The notes below the pieces were generated by a model. It saw nothing but the letters and a program-made list of their open reading frames with translations, made no database searches and was not told where the DNA came from. Positions 1 through 6,632 of a DNA stretch of 8,629 bases are shown in pieces. The position numbers were made by a program, and so were the translations under genes. The first letter of the stretch is position 1. The number at the start of each line of letters is the position of its first letter. Location: the NCBI GenBank assembly GCA_002335945.1, contig DDDD01000124.1, positions 1 through 8,629 on the forward strand, written 5' to 3'. The DNA is from Porticoccaceae bacterium UBA1989 (GTDB lineage: Bacteria; Pseudomonadota; Gammaproteobacteria; Pseudomonadales; Porticoccaceae).

Positions 1-902
1 TCCAGTGCTGCTTGCACGGCTTCCTCGGGATTCATATGGGATGCCTTCATCATGGCTGTTGGGTTGTAGGCTCCTATGGGTACGGCGACCAGATCAAAGG
101 GTCCCATTTTCTCACCAATCTGTTTAAATCCGGAGTAGTAGGCCGTGTCGCCAGCGAAGAAAAATCGTCGCTCTGAGCCTGTAATCGCCCATGAAGACCA
201 AAGCGCTTTTCGGGTATCTGTGAGGCTGCGTTTGCTCCAATGTTGGGTAGGTAAGCAGTGGATAGTCGCAGTTTTGTAATTGATAGAATCCCCCCAGTCC
301 ATTTCCTGAACCTGCTCAATACCGTTGTCGCGGAGCAGTTTTCCATTGCCCAGTGGTACAAAGAAAATGGTCTCGGGATTACGTTTAGCTAGCTTGCGCA
401 AGGTGGGTACATCTAAATGGTCATAGTGATTGTGAGAAATAACCACAAAGTCGATGGGCGGTAGATCTTTAATCGCAAGGCCAGGTTTTACATGGCGGCT
501 TGGCCCTGCAAATGGCACGGGACTTGGGGTATTGGACCAGATGGGATCGGTGAGAAATGTGACATGTTCCATCTGCACTAATAATGTCGCATGGCCTATC
601 CAGGTGGCTGTCGGGTCGCTGTGTGTGGCATTTTCTCGGAGATAGGCGCCATCATTGGCGATGCGTTTGGGCGCTCCAGCATGACTGAAAAACGAGGACG
701 CGACGCGACGCATAAAAAAGGGCGCAGTGACCCTGATCGATGCCTTGGAGTGCTCTTCGTCAAGGTTAACAAAACGGCCTTTGGCATCCTGTTCAGCGGG
801 CTCAAAAAGTCGACTGGGTTCGCCTTCGACTTGCGATACTGGATTTAGGATAGCCAGTAAGCCGATGGCAGTGAGCTGGCGGGAGAGTGGTTTTTTTATC
901 AT
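1..902 (-). CDS. NAPE-PLD-like MBL-fold metal-dependent hydrolase, N-terminal 300 codons (runs off left edge)
   Basis: An uninterrupted minus-strand frame starts at the ATG at 902-900 and is still open at base 1, so the C-terminus is missing. An SD-like GGAG (910-913 in complement) lies 7 nt upstream. The product begins MIKKPLSRQLTAIG and has a short hydrophobic stretch (about residues 10-22), suggesting export. The metal-binding motif HNHYDH sits at residues 157-162, followed by H221 in a QHWSKRSLTDT block, D252 in FFAGDTAYYSG and H289 in SHMNPEEA. These blocks and their order are those of the N-acyl-phosphatidylethanolamine phospholipase D (NAPE-PLD) branch of the MBL superfamily, with dinuclear zinc ligands H, H, D, H, H, D, H. 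Bacterial members are mostly of unknown substrate, so phospholipase D activity is only an inference. The gene is divergent from the SdsA-like gene at 1124. Family assignment is firm; substrate is unknown. Confidence 0.9.
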   Translation of the reverse strand, partial: MIKKPLSRQLTAIGLLAILNPVSQVEGEPSRLFEPAEQDAKGRFVNLDEEHSKASIRVTAPFFMRRVASSFFSHAGAPKRIANDGAYLRENATHSDPTATWIGHATLLVQMEHVTFLTDPIWSNTPSPVPFAGPSRHVKPGLAIKDLPPIDFVVISHNHYDHLDVPTLRKLAKRNPETIFFVPLGNGKLLRDNGIEQVQEMDWGDSINYKTATIHCLPTQHWSKRSLTDTRKALWSSWAITGSERRFFFAGDTAYYSGFKQIGEKMGPFDLVAVPIGAYNPTAMMKASHMNPEEAVQAAL

Positions 903-1123
903 TATAGGACTCCGGTTAGCCTGAGAGTTTAACTGAAATGAGATTCCGAGAATATTTATTTGCTGGCACAACTACTGACAATACTAAATAAGTTAATTAC
1001 AGTAGGCTACACTAGATTTCAAATAATGTGCCTGAATGAAGCGCCCGAATGAAATGCTCTGATAAATAGCTCTAATGCGAAACCAGATAAATCGGCAGCT
1101 AATAACCGAAAAAAGGCTTATCC
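903..1123. promoter_or_regulatory. Divergent intergenic region between the two MBL hydrolase genes
   Basis: This 221-base AT-rich spacer separates two genes read outward and must hold both their promoters. No convincing ORF lies inside it. Short direct repeats of GAATGAA (near 1035 and 1049) and GATAAAT (near 1061 and 1086) are visible but too short to call as binding sites. The SD for the leftward gene is GGAG at 910-913; that for the rightward gene is AAGG at 1113-1116, 7 nt before the ATG at 1124. Confidence 0.6.
975..1003 (+). promoter_or_regulatory. Possible sigma70-type promoter for the SdsA-like gene
   Basis: A CTGACA box (975-980, 5/6 to TTGACA) is followed after 17 nt by TACAGT (998-1003, 4/6 to TATAAT). 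Transcription would start near 1010, leaving a leader of about 110 nt before the ATG at 1124. The match is moderate in AT-rich sequence where chance matches are common, so this is tentative. Confidence 0.25.
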
Positions 1124-2482
1124 ATGATTAACCTTAAAAATAGCACCAGACGATTCATGCCACCAATATTTTCACTAACAATACTATTAAGCCTGCCTGC
1201 AACGACTCTGAATGCCGACGAGGATTACAATCCTGAGGCGCTTAAATCTGGTCGGGTAGATCCGAGTATGCATCTGCAGCAGGGCAGCAACCAGACGCAA
1301 GCGCACAAAATCAATGAGGTTATCTATAAGGCAACAGGGTTTGGTAATACCTTCATGGTGGTGACCGATGAGGGCAATGTAATTATTGATACCTCGTTAC
1401 CGGGCATGGCCCCCAAGCATAAAAGCCTTCTCAATGCGGTGGATGATGGCCCCGTCCATTCCATTATTATTACCCATGGTCACGGCGATCATACCGGGGG
1501 TGTTGCCCTGTGGCGTGAGCCCCAGACTAAAGTGATTGCCCAAGAGAATATGGTCGAATTTTTACGCTACCAGAAACGTCTCAAGGGTCTGTTTATTCAG
1601 CGTAACAGTGCTCAGTTTGGCTTTGACCTGACCTCAGCAACCTCATCTTCAGCAAGTGAGAGCGCGGGGGTGAATATGCTGCCCAATACCCTTTTTGATA
1701 AGCGTTTAAATTTCACCCTCGGCAAAGAAAAATTTGAAGTGTTGCACACCCCGGCAGAAACCTACGACGCACTTACCCTGTGGATGCCCGAGTACAAGGC
1801 CGCCTTTGTGGGTGATCTATTTTATCGCTCGTTCCCCAATATCTATACATTGAGAGGCACCAAACCACGTTGGGCGCTGGACTATATTGCGTCCATCGAT
1901 CGGGTGTTGGCGCTGGGTCCAGAGATACTTCTGCCAAGCCATGGTGAGCCAATTCTGGGCAATGAGAATATCACTGCCGAAATGACTCGTTATCGGGATG
2001 CTATTCAATATGTTCACGACCAGACGGTTGTGGGCATGAACCAAGGCAGAGATGTTTATAGTCTTATGCGTGAGATTAAATTGCCGGCGGCGCTGGATGT
2101 GGGTGAGGCCTATGGCTGGGTATCCTGGTCGGTGCGGGGGATTTATGAGGGCTACATGGGATGGTTTGATGGTGATCCTGTCAATATGTATGCCGAGTCT
2201 CCCCGGTCTATCTATCCCGACTTAGTCAGTTTGGCGGGTGGGGCTAAGCAAGTAATTAGTCTGGCGGAGCAGCATTTAAGCGAGGGTGACTCGGTGAAAG
2301 CTCTGTTGCTTATCGAAGCGGCGATGGCGGCTGAGCCCAATAATCAAGCAGTACTGGCTGTGCGCTTACGGATATTGACGGCGCTGCGCCAAGCATCTTC
2401 AAACCTGAATGAGTCGGGCTGGTTAAATCATGGCATTAAGCAGACTCAGAAAAAGCTCAAAAAGAGCGACAAGGTTTTATAG
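1124..2482 (+). CDS. Exported MBL-fold hydrolase of the alkylsulfatase (SdsA/BDS1-like) family, short form
   Basis: The 452-residue product has a basic start and a hydrophobic segment (about residues 13-26), a probable Sec signal ending near residue 31 (TTLNADED). The MBL domain carries THGHGDH with H118, H120, D122 and H123, then HTPAET (H208, E212), FVGD (D231) and PSHGEP (H273). The YTLRG block (241-245) and the C-terminal half from about 285 match the alkylsulfatase dimerisation domain: MNQGRD, AYGWVSWSVRGIYEGY, GWFDGDP (346-352), LAGGAKQV, then a TPR-like helical pair. SdsA1-type enzymes hydrolyse primary alkyl sulfates with two zinc ions and are about 650 residues long because of an added C-terminal SCP-2-like domain; this protein ends before that domain. 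D231 stands where the classical family usually has a glutamate (AEN motif). The ester hydrolysed may therefore differ from an alkyl sulfate. Its stop is 2 nt from the next start, indicating an operon. Confidence 0.85.
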   Translation: MINLKNSTRRFMPPIFSLTILLSLPATTLNADEDYNPEALKSGRVDPSMHLQQGSNQTQAHKINEVIYKATGFGNTFMVVTDEGNVIIDTSLPGMAPKHKSLLNAVDDGPVHSIIITHGHGDHTGGVALWREPQTKVIAQENMVEFLRYQKRLKGLFIQRNSAQFGFDLTSATSSSASESAGVNMLPNTLFDKRLNFTLGKEKFEVLHTPAETYDALTLWMPEYKAAFVGDLFYRSFPNIYTLRGTKPRWALDYIASIDRVLALGPEILLPSHGEPILGNENITAEMTRYRDAIQYVHDQTVVGMNQGRDVYSLMREIKLPAALDVGEAYGWVSWSVRGIYEGYMGWFDGDPVNMYAESPRSIYPDLVSLAGGAKQVISLAEQHLSEGDSVKALLLIEAAMAAEPNNQAVLAVRLRILTALRQASSNLNESGWLNHGIKQTQKKLKKSDKVL

Positions 2483-2484
2483 GG

Positions 2485-3165
2485 ATGAATAAATTTGTTA
2501 AGGCATTGATCGCCTTTGTGAGTTTGATAGCTGCACTTGCCGCACTGGCATTTTGGTTGGCCTTTTTTTCTGTCAGACCGCCTTTAACCACTGATCCTAT
2601 CACCTTGGCAGGTGACGGCAGTCTGATTAATTACTGCGAGCTTCCCCTACTAGATGGCAGTGCTAAACAGGCCGCAGAGATTGCCAAAGGCAATACCCCG
2701 GGCTGTGGCTATAAGCATTTTCCCCTACCTATTTTGGCCCAATGCACTGAGCCACTGGTTGAGGGCGCTGCTGATATTCGTGGCCTTTGGCAGGGGGTTG
2801 AAGGTCGACATACAGGGCATGTGGAGCGGGTAGAACAATGTGGTCGGCGCACAGTTGTGACTACTGCGGGTATTATTCATGACTACGGGCCCAATAGTAC
2901 CCTCGGTGAAAATACCGATGATACTGAGGGTTCGGTGATGTTTGAATTAGGCGGTAGAGCGTTCTGTCCGCGCACCTCAGCCAGCATGATCTGGGAGAAC
3001 AATGTGCTGAACTTCTATGCCTTTGGCTGGGGCCCTTTGGTGGTAAAACGCTACTTGGATGGCGAACAGCTTGTTTGGGAATACCTTGATGGATCGGTCA
3101 CAAAGATGAATCGCCTGTGCACATTACCCCACGAACAGCGAGCGCCACCACAGCGCCGTCGTTAG
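2485..3165 (+). CDS. Hypothetical membrane-anchored or exported protein, possibly lipocalin/beta-barrel-like
   Basis: I do not recognise a named family. The 226-residue product has one strong N-terminal hydrophobic segment (residues about 7-29, rich in A, L and F), either a signal anchor or an uncleaved signal, so the rest should lie outside the cytoplasm. Six cysteines (51, 74, 87, 119, 161, 212) could form disulfides in that compartment. Residues 97-215 alternate short beta-like stretches with a GLWQG motif at 100-104, EQCGRRTVVT at 117-126, GIIHDYG at 129-135 and paired aromatic strands near the end (LVWEYLDGSV). This suggests a small beta-barrel or lipocalin-like fold, which is inference only. 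The tail is basic and proline rich (PPQRRR). The start lies 2 nt after the upstream stop with AAGG at 2471-2474, so translation is probably coupled to the SdsA-like enzyme, hinting at a shared role. Confidence 0.75.
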   Translation: MNKFVKALIAFVSLIAALAALAFWLAFFSVRPPLTTDPITLAGDGSLINYCELPLLDGSAKQAAEIAKGNTPGCGYKHFPLPILAQCTEPLVEGAADIRGLWQGVEGRHTGHVERVEQCGRRTVVTTAGIIHDYGPNSTLGENTDDTEGSVMFELGGRAFCPRTSASMIWENNVLNFYAFGWGPLVVKRYLDGEQLVWEYLDGSVTKMNRLCTLPHEQRAPPQRRR

Positions 3166-3212
3166 TACTTGCATAAAGCCCTTGCTGTTAGTCCTTTATA
3201 GGGGGGTTACCG

Positions 3213-5075
3213 TTAGCCCAATAGTTTACGTAGTAGCTTACGGGCAACTAGTAGAATCAAAAATACCAAACCTGCGCCAGCAATACCAAAGCCTAACCAA
3301 TAGTTCTTTAGGTATTTCCGGGCGGTATTGATATTCAGCTGGGTGATTAAATTGTAGCCTTCGGGGATTTCTTGCACGCCGAAGGTCTTGGCATAATTCT
3401 GATACTCAGCTTTCATATCCTGCAGTAGCTGGGGCTCTTCAACGGCTAAATCCTGGGTTTCTCCCGGGTCTGTTTCAATATTGTACAGTCTCCAGATCCT
3501 ATCTCCATGGGGCGGAAGATTACGCGCCAGTTTGTAGGCACCTTTAAACAGCGCCACGTTGCCTGCGGTTTCAATGGCCATAACATCTTCTGGGCCATAG
3601 GTTGCAGTGCTGTTACCCCGTATGACTGGCCCTAGGCTACGGCCGGTTAAGGCCACAGCGTCTGGTCCGTTATCGAGAGCTTGGTTCTCGAGGGGAGGGC
3701 TATCAATAGGCAGATTTAGCAGATCCATCACCGTGGGCAGTATATCCGTGACCATACCAAAGGAGCTTCTGGTGATCGCAGCCGGCACATTGGGTCCCGA
3801 GAAAATTAATGGCACGCGAATACCGCCATCGCTGCTGTAAAATTTAAATAGCTTGCTGGGTGCGGCTGCGGCTGAGGCCCATTCTGGTCCAATGGATACC
3901 AGGCTACCTTTTTCACCCATGGTTGCAATATCTCTGCGGTAGTTTTGGGTGGCATACCAGAGGCCGATACCAGGCCTGCTGCCAATATCATTGTGCTCGG
4001 GCCCGTTATCGGAGGTAACCACAAACAGCGTGTTGTCTAGCTCTCCACGTGACTCTAACCAGCTCATTAGACGCCCAATATGGTGGTCCATGGCTTCCAA
4101 CATGCCGGCATTAACCATCATGGTTTTGCTGTAATAACGGCGCTCTTCGTCGGTCAATGCTTGCCAATCGCGAAGACCTTCGGGCATGTCGGCCAGGGGG
4201 GCATCTTTAGGTATTAGGCCGAGGGTCTGGGCTTTTTGCCAACGCTGCAGACGCAGTGCGTGCCAGCCATCGTCAAAAACGCCGGCATAGTTTTGCGTAA
4301 ACTCCGGGGGTGCCTGGATGGGAATATGAATTGCTTGAAATGCCAGATAGGCCAGAAAAGGTTGCTGCGCTTTAGCGGTCTTAACTGGCTGGGTATTGGT
4401 GCGGCCTTCATCAATATAGTCGATCATTTTATCGACGATAAATTTGGACGAGTAAAAGTCCTCCGGCAAGGTGGCTGGCTTGTCATCTTCAAACCAGGGC
4501 GCGTTTAAGTAAAAGGGTATGTAGGTCTTTTGTTCCCAGTTATCGGCGCCACTGGCGTCGAGAATAAAGGAGCGATCAAAACCATGACTAATGGGAAGTT
4601 CTGCCACGGTGCGGCTGCCCATATGCCACTTACCGGTCATGTAGGTGCGATAGCCCGCGCTGCGCAAATGGTCAGCAATGGTCTTTACCCCTGGCTCTAA
4701 GGCCATGGAATAACCGGGGGCATTTTCATGTGCCTTGGGAAGCACCTCAGGTATCGTCGCTATGCCGGTGAGATGGTTGTCGATGCCGGTTAATAGCATG
4801 GCACGAGATGGCGCACACAGTGGCGAGGTGCGGTAGTTGGTAAACCGCACGCCCTGATCGGCGAGTTTTTGGATATTGGGCATTTTGGCTTCGCCACCGA
4901 AGGGTTCAAAATCCATTAAGCCGGCATCATCAACCAAGATGATCACCACATTGGGTCGGCTGCTAATGTCACTCGCAACCCCGTCCTCTGCAGTGGTTTC
5001 GGCAACCGCGGTTACCGAGGTTAAAGCAGCCCACATAAGGCAGGAAAATAGTTGGACTGTTTTCATCACGCGCAT
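3213..5075 (-). CDS. Exported type I arylsulfatase (AtsA-like) with C-terminal membrane anchor
   Basis: The 620-residue product is a formylglycine sulfatase that hydrolyses sulfate esters with a Ca ion. The core motif CAPSR is at residues 87-91, with C87 the residue to be oxidised to formylglycine. Other expected active-site residues are present: D49-D50 (VDDAG), R91, K149 and H151 (TGKWHMG), H250 (QAIHIPIQ), D356-N357 (TSDNGPE) and K411 (SKLFK). Their spacing closely follows Pseudomonas aeruginosa AtsA, as does GPEWASAAAAPSKLFKFY. A signal peptide (residues 1-25, AVA|E cleavage) is followed by the enzyme domain. At the C-terminus, a hydrophobic helix (about 593-610) and a basic tail (ARKLLRKLLG) look like a membrane anchor. 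AtsA itself is shorter and lacks these parts. The first ATG has a weak AGAG upstream; ATG at codon 4 gives an equally good signal peptide. The gene is last of a likely minus-strand operon, 22 nt after its neighbour. The sulfated substrate is unknown. Confidence 0.92.
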   Translation of the reverse strand: MRVMKTVQLFSCLMWAALTSVTAVAETTAEDGVASDISSRPNVVIILVDDAGLMDFEPFGGEAKMPNIQKLADQGVRFTNYRTSPLCAPSRAMLLTGIDNHLTGIATIPEVLPKAHENAPGYSMALEPGVKTIADHLRSAGYRTYMTGKWHMGSRTVAELPISHGFDRSFILDASGADNWEQKTYIPFYLNAPWFEDDKPATLPEDFYSSKFIVDKMIDYIDEGRTNTQPVKTAKAQQPFLAYLAFQAIHIPIQAPPEFTQNYAGVFDDGWHALRLQRWQKAQTLGLIPKDAPLADMPEGLRDWQALTDEERRYYSKTMMVNAGMLEAMDHHIGRLMSWLESRGELDNTLFVVTSDNGPEHNDIGSRPGIGLWYATQNYRRDIATMGEKGSLVSIGPEWASAAAAPSKLFKFYSSDGGIRVPLIFSGPNVPAAITRSSFGMVTDILPTVMDLLNLPIDSPPLENQALDNGPDAVALTGRSLGPVIRGNSTATYGPEDVMAIETAGNVALFKGAYKLARNLPPHGDRIWRLYNIETDPGETQDLAVEEPQLLQDMKAEYQNYAKTFGVQEIPEGYNLITQLNINTARKYLKNYWLGFGIAGAGLVFLILLVARKLLRKLLG

Positions 5076-5097
5076 GTTCTCTGAGTTTGGTTGCCTA

Positions 5098-5499
5098 TTA
5101 TTCTTTAGCCGATGACAGCTTGTTCGCTGCCAACAGCAGTAATCCGCTGATCACGACTTCTGCGACGATCATGGTGGTGGCTAGGGCCGCATCCTGAAAT
5201 GCCCAGGCCAGTACTCGTGACAGGGCAGTGAGGCTGAGAAGAATGACGGTCGGATAAAACCATAGGCGCTCGCCGGTTTTTAATGCCAGCAACATAAAGA
5301 TTCCCATAGACATGAAAAAAGCAGAGAGATCGCCGATCTGAGAGCTTCGACCTAAGCCATCTAGCAGGGGCATGCCGAATTCTGCGGCAACGGTTGCGGG
5401 GTCGATAATGTAGCGTAATCCGGTGAAGATAAAGTTGACCGCGAGAAGAGCGATGACGACCATGAGGGCTTTTTGTGGGATTGTTTTCGTATCAGACAT
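5098..5499 (-). CDS. Small four-helix integral membrane protein (DUF4345-like?)
   Basis: The 133-residue product is almost entirely hydrophobic, with four predicted membrane segments at about residues 11-31, 52-72, 79-97 and 104-125, separated by short polar loops. Loop 1 contains RYIIDPATVAAEFGMPL, and the second helix begins after GRSSQIGD. The size and the G-x-R/DP-type first loop resemble the small DUF4345/DoxX-like membrane proteins of proteobacteria, but this is recognition by style and no function follows from it. A good ribosome binding site (AGGA, 9 nt before ATG) supports the start at 5499. It is the middle gene of a compact minus-strand operon: 56 nt separate it from the DJ-1/PfpI gene upstream and 22 nt from the sulfatase downstream. 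It may serve the same envelope process, but no interaction is shown. Confidence 0.8.
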   Translation of the reverse strand: MSDTKTIPQKALMVVIALLAVNFIFTGLRYIIDPATVAAEFGMPLLDGLGRSSQIGDLSAFFMSMGIFMLLALKTGERLWFYPTVILLSLTALSRVLAWAFQDAALATTMIVAEVVISGLLLLAANKLSSAKE

Positions 5500-5555
5500 G
5501 CTGTTGTTTCCTATTTTTTTATAGTTATAAGCTTAAGATTACAGTATTAGTGGAG

Positions 5556-6407
5556 CTATCTGGCAATAATCGCCATCATTTTCTGTGCGGTTTCATGACC
5601 GGAATTCTGATTCTGGCCGGTGACAAAACGCTGCTCATCATCTACCACAACATGGGTCGCGAAAAAATCTCTAAATGCACTTTTGCTCTCGAAAACAACG
5701 CCGGCTTTACGCAGTTCTGTCTCTGGGTGTTGCGGGGTGCTACTAATACCCAGCTCTTTAATTTGTTTGTCGGTAACACCAGTCATGCGACGACCAGCAA
5801 TTAACAGATTGCCCTCGCGGTCTTTGGCATTAATCAACCCGAGCACACCGTGACAAACGCCACCAATGACTGGCCTGTGCGCTGCATAGAAGGCATCGCT
5901 GACTTTCTCTCCTAGCACTGGCGAGTAACCCAGATCATAGGCTGCTCCCCAACCGCCCGACATAAAGATAATGTCGTATTGGGTGAAATCGATATCGGCA
6001 ACGCGCAGTGAGTTTTTAACCTTGGCCAAAAACTCAGGGTCGGCCATAAAGCGGTCGTCTTCTGGGGTTTTAACGATGCGGCTCAGCGTCTGTGGGTCGA
6101 CTGGAATATTGCCGCCTTGGATGCTGGCGATATCTACCGCTATACCCGCATCGAGAAAGTTGTAATAAGGGTGAGTCATCTCTGAGGCCATCACGCCAGT
6201 GGCAGGACCTGTGGTCTCGCCTGGGGCAGAAAGGACGGCTTGGTTGGTGGCAATAATCAGTGCGCGTTTGCCGGCCGGTACCTGGGCTATTTCACCTAGG
6301 TACTCAGGATGTAGGCCTGCTTTGTGCAACAGCGTTGGCAATGCCAGTGCGAGCAAGCCGACAGCGACAGCTGTAACCCCTAAAATCTTCAATAATTTCG
6401 CCTTCAT
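5556..6407 (-). CDS. DJ-1/PfpI-family protein with N-terminal membrane anchor or signal
   Basis: I place the start at the ATG at 6407, giving 283 residues, because a strong SD (GGAGAG, 6413-6418 in complement) lies 5 nt upstream. A longer frame from a TTG at 6440 has no such site and would read through the SD. The product begins with a basic stretch and a hydrophobic helix (about residues 8-27), so the catalytic domain (about 45-283) is probably outside the cytoplasm. The class I glutamine-amidotransferase-like fold is marked by E76 in SEMTHP, GGWGAAYD (151-158) and the nucleophile elbow GGVCHGVLGL with C185-H186, ending in VTGQNQNSGHETA. This layout matches the Hsp31/DJ-1/PfpI group, whose members act as glyoxalases, deglycases, chaperones or peptidases; which applies here cannot be told. 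An exported location is unusual for the group. First gene of the operon with the small membrane protein and the sulfatase. Confidence 0.88.
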   Translation of the reverse strand: MKAKLLKILGVTAVAVGLLALALPTLLHKAGLHPEYLGEIAQVPAGKRALIIATNQAVLSAPGETTGPATGVMASEMTHPYYNFLDAGIAVDIASIQGGNIPVDPQTLSRIVKTPEDDRFMADPEFLAKVKNSLRVADIDFTQYDIIFMSGGWGAAYDLGYSPVLGEKVSDAFYAAHRPVIGGVCHGVLGLINAKDREGNLLIAGRRMTGVTDKQIKELGISSTPQHPETELRKAGVVFESKSAFRDFFATHVVVDDEQRFVTGQNQNSGHETAQKMMAIIAR

Positions 6408-6412
6408 ATCTA

Positions 6413-6418
6413 CTCTCC
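6413..6418 (-). promoter_or_regulatory. Ribosome binding site that decides the DJ-1/PfpI start
   Basis: Read on the minus strand, GGAGAG stands 5 nt before the ATG at 6407. The alternative TTG start at 6440 has no purine-rich site before it, so the shorter protein with a clean N-terminal hydrophobic helix is preferred. Confidence 0.75.
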
Positions 6419-6451
6419 ATAATTTATGTACATCAAACAACAGGTTCTATT

Positions 6452-6476
6452 CTTTGGGCTAAATTTGCCGCCAAAG
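6452..6476. promoter_or_regulatory. Interrupted inverted repeat CTTTGG(G)C ... GCCAAAG
   Basis: CTTTGGGC (6452-6459) and GCCAAAG (6470-6476) form a 7-bp dyad if one G is looped out, around a 10-base AT-rich centre. It lies about 45-70 bases upstream of the DJ-1/PfpI start, where a repressor or activator site would be expected. Function is inferred from position only. Confidence 0.3.
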
Positions 6477-6523
6477 CGTACCTTAATAATGTATTAACAT
6501 CAAGACTGTCATAATATAGCAAT

Positions 6524-6559
6524 CTGCAGGGCCAGTGCCCTTCGGGGAGTGCAGTTTTT
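6524..6559 (+). other. TTCG-capped hairpin followed by a five-T run
   Basis: CTGCA (6524-6528) pairs with TGCAG (6550-6554), enclosing CCC-TTCG-GGG (6538-6547), a stable tetraloop. TTTTT follows at 6555-6559. The interior loop is asymmetric (9 and 2 bases), so the stem is weak for a terminator. GGGC-CAGT-GCCC (6529-6540) is an alternative hairpin that shares the same CCC. It lies between two divergent genes, so it ends neither of them; it may be chance or may damp upstream rightward transcription. Confidence 0.3.
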
Positions 6560-6602
6560 GGTTTGAGGGATGTTAGTCCATGTCATTTGGGCGACAGTTA
6601 GC

Positions 6603-6632
6603 TTGTTAATACTGGGTTATTCTAGTTAGAAT
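6603..6632 (+). promoter_or_regulatory. Probable sigma70-type promoter of the acyl-CoA dehydrogenase gene
   Basis: TTGTTA (6603-6608, 4/6) and TAGAAT (6627-6632, 5/6) are separated by 18 nt. Transcription would start near 6639, giving a leader of about 25 nt with AAGAGAG (6651-6657) as SD just upstream of the ATG at 6664. Position and spacing are good for the only gene it could serve. Confidence 0.5.

Noticed and set aside
74..361. Minus-strand frame of 95 codons inside the left-edge hydrolase
   Set aside because: It is a shifted reading of the same strand; the conserved QHWS and GDT motifs are in the other frame, so no frameshift is needed.
454..848. Several plus-strand frames of 60-85 codons
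   Set aside because: They lie antisense to the NAPE-PLD-like gene, which has intact family motifs in its own frame, and they have no ribosome site or recognisable protein.
1030..1095. Short repeats of GAATGAA and GATAAAT as a possible iteron or regulator array
   Set aside because: Only two copies each of 7 bases with irregular spacing in AT-rich DNA; expected by chance.
3173..3199. ATAAAG/CTTTAT dyad between the convergent genes as a bidirectional terminator
   Set aside because: The stem is only 6 AT-rich pairs with a 15-base loop and no T-run, too weak to call; the 47-base gap shows no better terminator.
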